Shown here: positions 13,875 to 16,430 of the stretch, piece by piece
Layout: every line of letters starts with the position of its first letter
Numbering within the stretch: the first letter of the stretch is position 1
From: 13-2-20CM-68-14 sp046723355
Lineage (GTDB): Bacteria > Actinomycetota > Thermoleophilia > Gaiellales > Gaiellaceae
Direction of reading: 5' to 3'
DNA length: 16,430 nucleotides
Assembly: GCA_046723355.1 (NCBI GenBank)
Contig: JBKOUJ010000156.1
Location: forward strand, 1-16,430
Made by a program: the position numbers and the translations under genes
The notes under the pieces: generated by a model
Told to the model about the DNA's origin: nothing
What the model saw: the letters and a program-made list of their open reading frames with translations, nothing else
Database searches by the model: none

Positions 13875-15541
13875 CGGCTGAGCGACGCCCTCAGCGAGTA
13901 CTTGCCGTCCAGGACGCCCTTTCCGAGGTAGGCGTTGACGTAGGCGACGAGGGCCTTGCCGCTCGAGTTGGTCGTCGAGACGCGCGGTGCACGGCTCGGG
14001 CCCCTTGCGGCCAGCAGGTCACGCCGTTTGGCCACGCCCTTCTCGTAGACGGTTCGCGTCTTCGGGCCCCAGAGCTCGAGACTCGTCCGCGCACTCGCGG
14101 AGACCTGGACCCGGAGCCTGCTGTGCGGCGGAAGGGCTACGCGGAATACGTCTTCAGGGTCCTCGGTCGCGTCGAGCCGGGCGCCGAACGACGTGGAGCG
14201 CCGGCCGCCGCCGAGGATGAACTCCGTGCCGTCGCGGAAGAGGCCGTTCGGCTTCACCAGGTAGACGTCGTCGTTCGGTTCCTGGGGATCGACCGTCGGT
14301 GCCGGAGAGCTGAGCGCGTTCGGAATGTCGAGCACGCCGAAGCCGGTGTCCTTGTCCCAGCCCGGTCGCCAGACGTCGCGGGCCGAGCGCCGCATCAGCT
14401 CGAACAGCTGCGTCACGTCGAGCCTCGGCCGTGTGGTCCAGATCCAGGCCGCGGCGCCCGAGACGAGCGGGGCGGCGAAGCTGGTGCCGTCGGCTTGCAT
14501 GTAGCCGCTCGGGCTCATCCAGAGGGGCACCGCTACCGGCATGTGCTGGCCGGGCGCGGCCAGGTCGACCGCATTCGACGAGCTCGAAAACGCCGTCGGC
14601 GCATCCCCCTCGGTGGTCGCGGCGACGGTCAGCACGTGCGGATAGCTCGCCGGATACACGACGGGATTCCCGTTGGCTTCCTCGTTGCCTGCTGCCGCGA
14701 CGACAAGCGAGCCCTTGCCGAACGCGGCAGCGATCGCCTCCTGAAAGATGAAGTCACGCGAGGTGCCTCCGACGCTCAGGTTGATGACTCCCGCATGTCG
14801 CGAGGCGGCGGCCAGAACGCCGTTGATGATCGAGCCGTGATCGAGAAGCTCGTCCGGGCTCGCGTCGAACGCCTGCAGGGCCGCTTGCGGATAGACGCCG
14901 ACGATTCCCGCGCCGTTCTCCGGAGCGGCGATCACCGAGGCGACTGCGGTGCCATGCGGTTCGTCCTCGTGGCCCGTGGTCGTCTGCGCGTTGAGCGCCA
15001 CCGTGTTCGGGCGCGCCGCGAACTCCGGGTGCGAGAAGTCGAGGCCGGTGTCGACGTCGGTGATCGGCACACCTGCCGGAGGTGGGACGACGGTGTCGGC
15101 CCCGATCGTCGGGACCCACCACTGCTGCGCCGAGAGCGGGTCGCTTGGAGGCCAGGCGGCCAGCGCGGCTCGAGTCCGAAGCGTCCTGTCAGGCTCGACG
15201 GCACGCAGTGCGTGCAGGCGCTGCACCCGCACAATCGCCTTTGCGGTGCCCGCCCTACGGAGTCGCCAGATTCGTAGCTCCGGCCCGATCGGCTCCGCCC
15301 CTGCAGCGCGAAGCACGGTTTCCGCGACCCGCGGGGCGGCGGGCGTCAGCTGGAGAATCAGGGGCGCCGACTGCTGCGCGAAGAGCTTCAGCTCGCCGGG
15401 AGTGGGCAGCTGCGGCGGAACGAATGCGTGACCGGAGTGGGCGGGACTCGCCCCGTGCGCGCTCTCGGCGCGCGCCGCCGGCGCGAGCAGCGCAGTCGCG
15501 GCACCGAGTGTCGCGACTGCGCGTTTCAGGCTGCGGCGCAC
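13853..15541 (-). CDS. Secreted subtilisin-family (S8) serine protease with C-terminal PPC domain
   Basis: This gene encodes 562 aa with a GTG start. A signal peptide (1-26, cleavage near AARA) is followed by a propeptide-like region (about 40-125, including LILQLTPAAPRVAETVLRAA). The S8 catalytic domain (about 140-410) has a full triad: D164 in VDTGLDFSHPEF, H196 in EPHGTAVASVIA, and S354 in DGTSFAAPLVSGAA. The oxyanion N286 lies in VVAAAGNEE. A hallmark DPQEPNDD (418-425) opens a PPC (pre-peptidase C-terminal) beta-sandwich running to about 555. It should be exported, matured by propeptide removal and act outside the cell. It starts 7 bp after the stop of the secreted coiled-coil gene, so the pair is a translationally coupled operon. 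Its 3' end overlaps the opposing regulator gene. Confidence 0.93.
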   Translation of the reverse strand: MRRSLKRAVATLGAATALLAPAARAESAHGASPAHSGHAFVPPQLPTPGELKLFAQQSAPLILQLTPAAPRVAETVLRAAGAEPIGPELRIWRLRRAGTAKAIVRVQRLHALRAVEPDRTLRTRAALAAWPPSDPLSAQQWWVPTIGADTVVPPPAGVPITDVDTGLDFSHPEFAARPNTVALNAQTTTGHEDEPHGTAVASVIAAPENGAGIVGVYPQAALQAFDASPDELLDHGSIINGVLAAASRHAGVINLSVGGTSRDFIFQEAIAAAFGKGSLVVAAAGNEEANGNPVVYPASYPHVLTVAATTEGDAPTAFSSSSNAVDLAAPGQHMPVAVPLWMSPSGYMQADGTSFAAPLVSGAAAWIWTTRPRLDVTQLFELMRRSARDVWRPGWDKDTGFGVLDIPNALSSPAPTVDPQEPNDDVYLVKPNGLFRDGTEFILGGGRRSTSFGARLDATEDPEDVFRVALPPHSRLRVQVSASARTSLELWGPKTRTVYEKGVAKRRDLLAARGPSRAPRVSTTNSSGKALVAYVNAYLGKGVLDGKYSLRASLSRYSPRSR

Positions 15542-15548
15542 TTCTCGG

Positions 15549-15956
15549 TTACTTGAAGATGCCGAGCAGCTCCTGGAAAACGTTCACGGTCGCAGTGTTC
15601 GGCTGTCTCACGATCGGCGGCGTGATGCGCGTGATGGTCTGCAGCTGGCTGCAGGTCTGGTAGTCGTTGACCGGGTTCGGGGGCGCCGCGTAGCCAGCGA
15701 TGCCAGAGCCCGCGAGCGCGTCTGCGGTCACGGCCGAGTTGCAGCCGCCGTACAGAAGCGCCACGACCGCGACCGCTTCCGTCTGCAGGAGTGTCGTGTG
15801 GTCTTTCTTGTGCTGCTTCTGAAGCGTCTTTACTTGGCCCTGAAGGACCCGGATCTGAGCCGCCATGCGCTTCAGGCTCGGCGTCGCCGCGGTCGCGGGA
15901 ACAGAGAGCGCCAGCGCGAGTACGAGAGCGAAAAGGGCTGGAAGTGCCCGCCTCAT
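15549..15956 (-). CDS. Small secreted coiled-coil protein upstream of the protease
   Basis: This gene encodes 135 aa from the ATG at 15954-15956. The start is fixed by GGAGGAA 4 nt upstream and by the signal peptide it produces (MRRALPALFALVLALALSVP, then ATAA). The mature protein begins with a coiled coil (SLKRMAAQIRVLQGQVKTLQ, then KQHKKD), followed by a hydrophobic stretch (AVAVVALLYGG) and a loop region with two cysteines (GGCNSA and QTCSQL) that may form a disulfide. I recognise no family. Operon position suggests a partner of the protease (inhibitor, chaperone-like helper, anchor or substrate), but this is inference. The frame runs on upstream to 16073 but lacks a binding site there and enters the ogt gene. 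Confidence 0.85.
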   Translation of the reverse strand: MRRALPALFALVLALALSVPATAATPSLKRMAAQIRVLQGQVKTLQKQHKKDHTTLLQTEAVAVVALLYGGCNSAVTADALAGSGIAGYAAPPNPVNDYQTCSQLQTITRITPPIVRQPNTATVNVFQELLGIFK

Positions 15957-15960
15957 TGGA

Positions 15961-15969
15961 TTCCTCCTC
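15961..15969 (-). promoter_or_regulatory. Strong Shine-Dalgarno fixing the start of the secreted coiled-coil gene
   Basis: Read on the minus strand the sequence is TGAGGAGGAA, then TCCA, then ATG. The AGGAGG core at ideal spacing identifies the internal ATG (15954-15956) as the start and predicts high translation. This contrasts with several genes in the window that have no binding site. Confidence 0.85.
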
Positions 15970-15990
15970 AGTCGGTAGACCCCGTCTCGG

Positions 15991-16016
15991 CCTCTATATC
16001 CCACGCGGGGTAGAGG
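15991..16016. promoter_or_regulatory. Dyad overlapping the protease-operon promoter and the ogt 3' end
   Basis: CCTCTA (15991-15996) and TAGAGG (16011-16016) form a perfect 6-bp inverted repeat, with an inner CCC/GGG pair (16000-16002 and 16007-16009) around ACGC. It spans the spacer and reaches into both promoter boxes. It could be an operator, a weak terminator for the ogt transcript, or both. Confidence 0.4.
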
Positions 16017-16021
16017 GTCAA
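15993..16021 (-). promoter_or_regulatory. Sigma70-type promoter of the coiled-coil/protease operon
   Basis: On the minus strand TTGACC (16016-16021) is followed by exactly 17 nt and then TATAGA (15993-15998). Each box matches the housekeeping consensus at five of six positions, making this the clearest promoter in the window. Transcription would start about 30 nt before the ATG, leaving room for the Shine-Dalgarno. The -35 box contains the TGA stop of ogt. Confidence 0.75.
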
Positions 16022-16430
16022 GCCAAGAGAGCACCCTCGAGCCGCAGCAGCTGCTGCTTCCGCTCGAGCCCACCGGCGTAGCCCACCAGCGAGCCGTCGG
16101 CGCCCACGACGCGGTGGCAGGGCAGCACGATCGGAATCGGGTTCCGGTTCATGATCGTTCCGACCGCGCGGGCGGCCCGGGGCTTGCCTGCCCGGGCGGC
16201 CAGCGCACCGTACGTGGTCACCTCTCCGAACGGCACACGGCCGAGCTCCTCGAGGACGGTGCGGCCGAAGTCGCGCGCGAGCCGGAGGTCGACGTCGAGG
16301 TCGAACCGGTGGCGCTTGCCTTCGAAGTACTCGTGGAGCTGGCGCTTGGTGGGCTCGATCGGCCGCGGCGAGCGGAGCACGCGCGACCCGAAGCCGCGGG
16401 CGAGCCGCTCGGCCTGATCCTCCGCGTCGG
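16018..16430 (-). CDS. ogt: Ogt/MGMT-type methylated-DNA--[protein]-cysteine S-methyltransferase (5' partial)
   Basis: The protein removes methyl groups from O6-methylguanine in DNA onto its own cysteine. The C-terminal DNA-binding domain is complete: VPFGEVTTYGALA, the Arg finger in PRAARAVGTIMNRNP, the active-site PCHRVVG (Cys codon at 16117-16119), and YAGGLERKQQLLRLEG. Upstream, the frame stays open to the window edge and reads as a normal family N-terminal region (AERLARGFGSRVLRSP, then PIEPTKRQLHEYFEGK), so the true start lies outside. A GTG at 16378-16380 is an internal Val and not the start. It ends in the -35 box of the next operon. Confidence 0.93.
   Translation of the reverse strand, partial: DAEDQAERLARGFGSRVLRSPRPIEPTKRQLHEYFEGKRHRFDLDVDLRLARDFGRTVLEELGRVPFGEVTTYGALAARAGKPRAARAVGTIMNRNPIPIVLPCHRVVGADGSLVGYAGGLERKQQLLRLEGALLA

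Noticed and set aside
13403..15277. 624-codon plus-strand open frame across the regulator and protease genes
   Set aside because: It is Arg/Ala-rich translation without motifs, and it spans two well-supported genes in other frames, including the full S8 catalytic triad on the opposite strand.
15957..16073. N-terminal extension of the secreted coiled-coil protein to an upstream ATG
   Set aside because: The AGGAGG and signal peptide fix the start at 15956; the extension would overlap ogt and disrupt the signal peptide.
16378..16380. GTG as the start of the Ogt protein
   Set aside because: Sixteen more in-frame codons up to the window edge read as a normal Ogt N-terminal region, so the gene is cut by the edge and does not start here.

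Overview
This is a dense, high-GC bacterial window with strong G/C preference at third codon positions. It reads as ordinary chromosome: there is no mobile element, CRISPR array, tRNA or rRNA. The SecD-SecF fusion protein, the queA-tgt-yajC-secDF order, the secreted GC-rich proteins and the short-leader promoters suggest an actinobacterium, perhaps of the Thermoleophilia (Gaiellales/Solirubrobacterales) type. That placement is inference from gene content, not a database match.

Left part (1-4493). The end of an unrecognised + strand gene converges on a secreted protein of the N,N-dimethylformamidase-beta-like family, with two tandem hairpins between them. A 91-bp divergent gap then leads into a + strand unit: a small secreted beta-rich protein, an OmpR-type response regulator and its membrane histidine kinase. 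The kinase converges on a helical/coiled-coil protein gene, and both stop codons lie inside one CTAG.

Centre (4490-12824). The coiled-coil gene and queA start back to back around the palindrome AACGCTAGCGTT, which offers a TAGCGT (TANNNT-type) -10 element to both strands and suggests divergent leaderless transcription. A tightly packed unit follows: queA, tgt (tRNA queuosine synthesis), yajC, secDF (Sec translocon accessory subunits), a 90-aa coiled-coil protein, a PlsC-type acyltransferase and a UbiB/ABC1-family kinase-like protein. Start/stop overlaps and gaps of at most 18 bp suggest one or a few transcripts, closed by a hairpin after the ABC1 gene. The products centre on the membrane: protein export, phospholipid acylation and isoprenoid-quinone or lipid handling.

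Right part (12825-16430). A 28-codon ORF with an excellent ribosome binding site precedes an orphan OmpR-like regulator whose receiver has lost its phospho-acceptor Asp, conserved Thr and conserved Lys. It overlaps tail to tail with a two-gene minus-strand operon: a secreted coiled-coil protein with two cysteines, then a secreted subtilisin with a PPC domain. The operon has the clearest promoter in the window (TTGACC-17-TATAGA), which lies in a dyad at the 3' end of an Ogt-type DNA repair methyltransferase gene running off the right edge.
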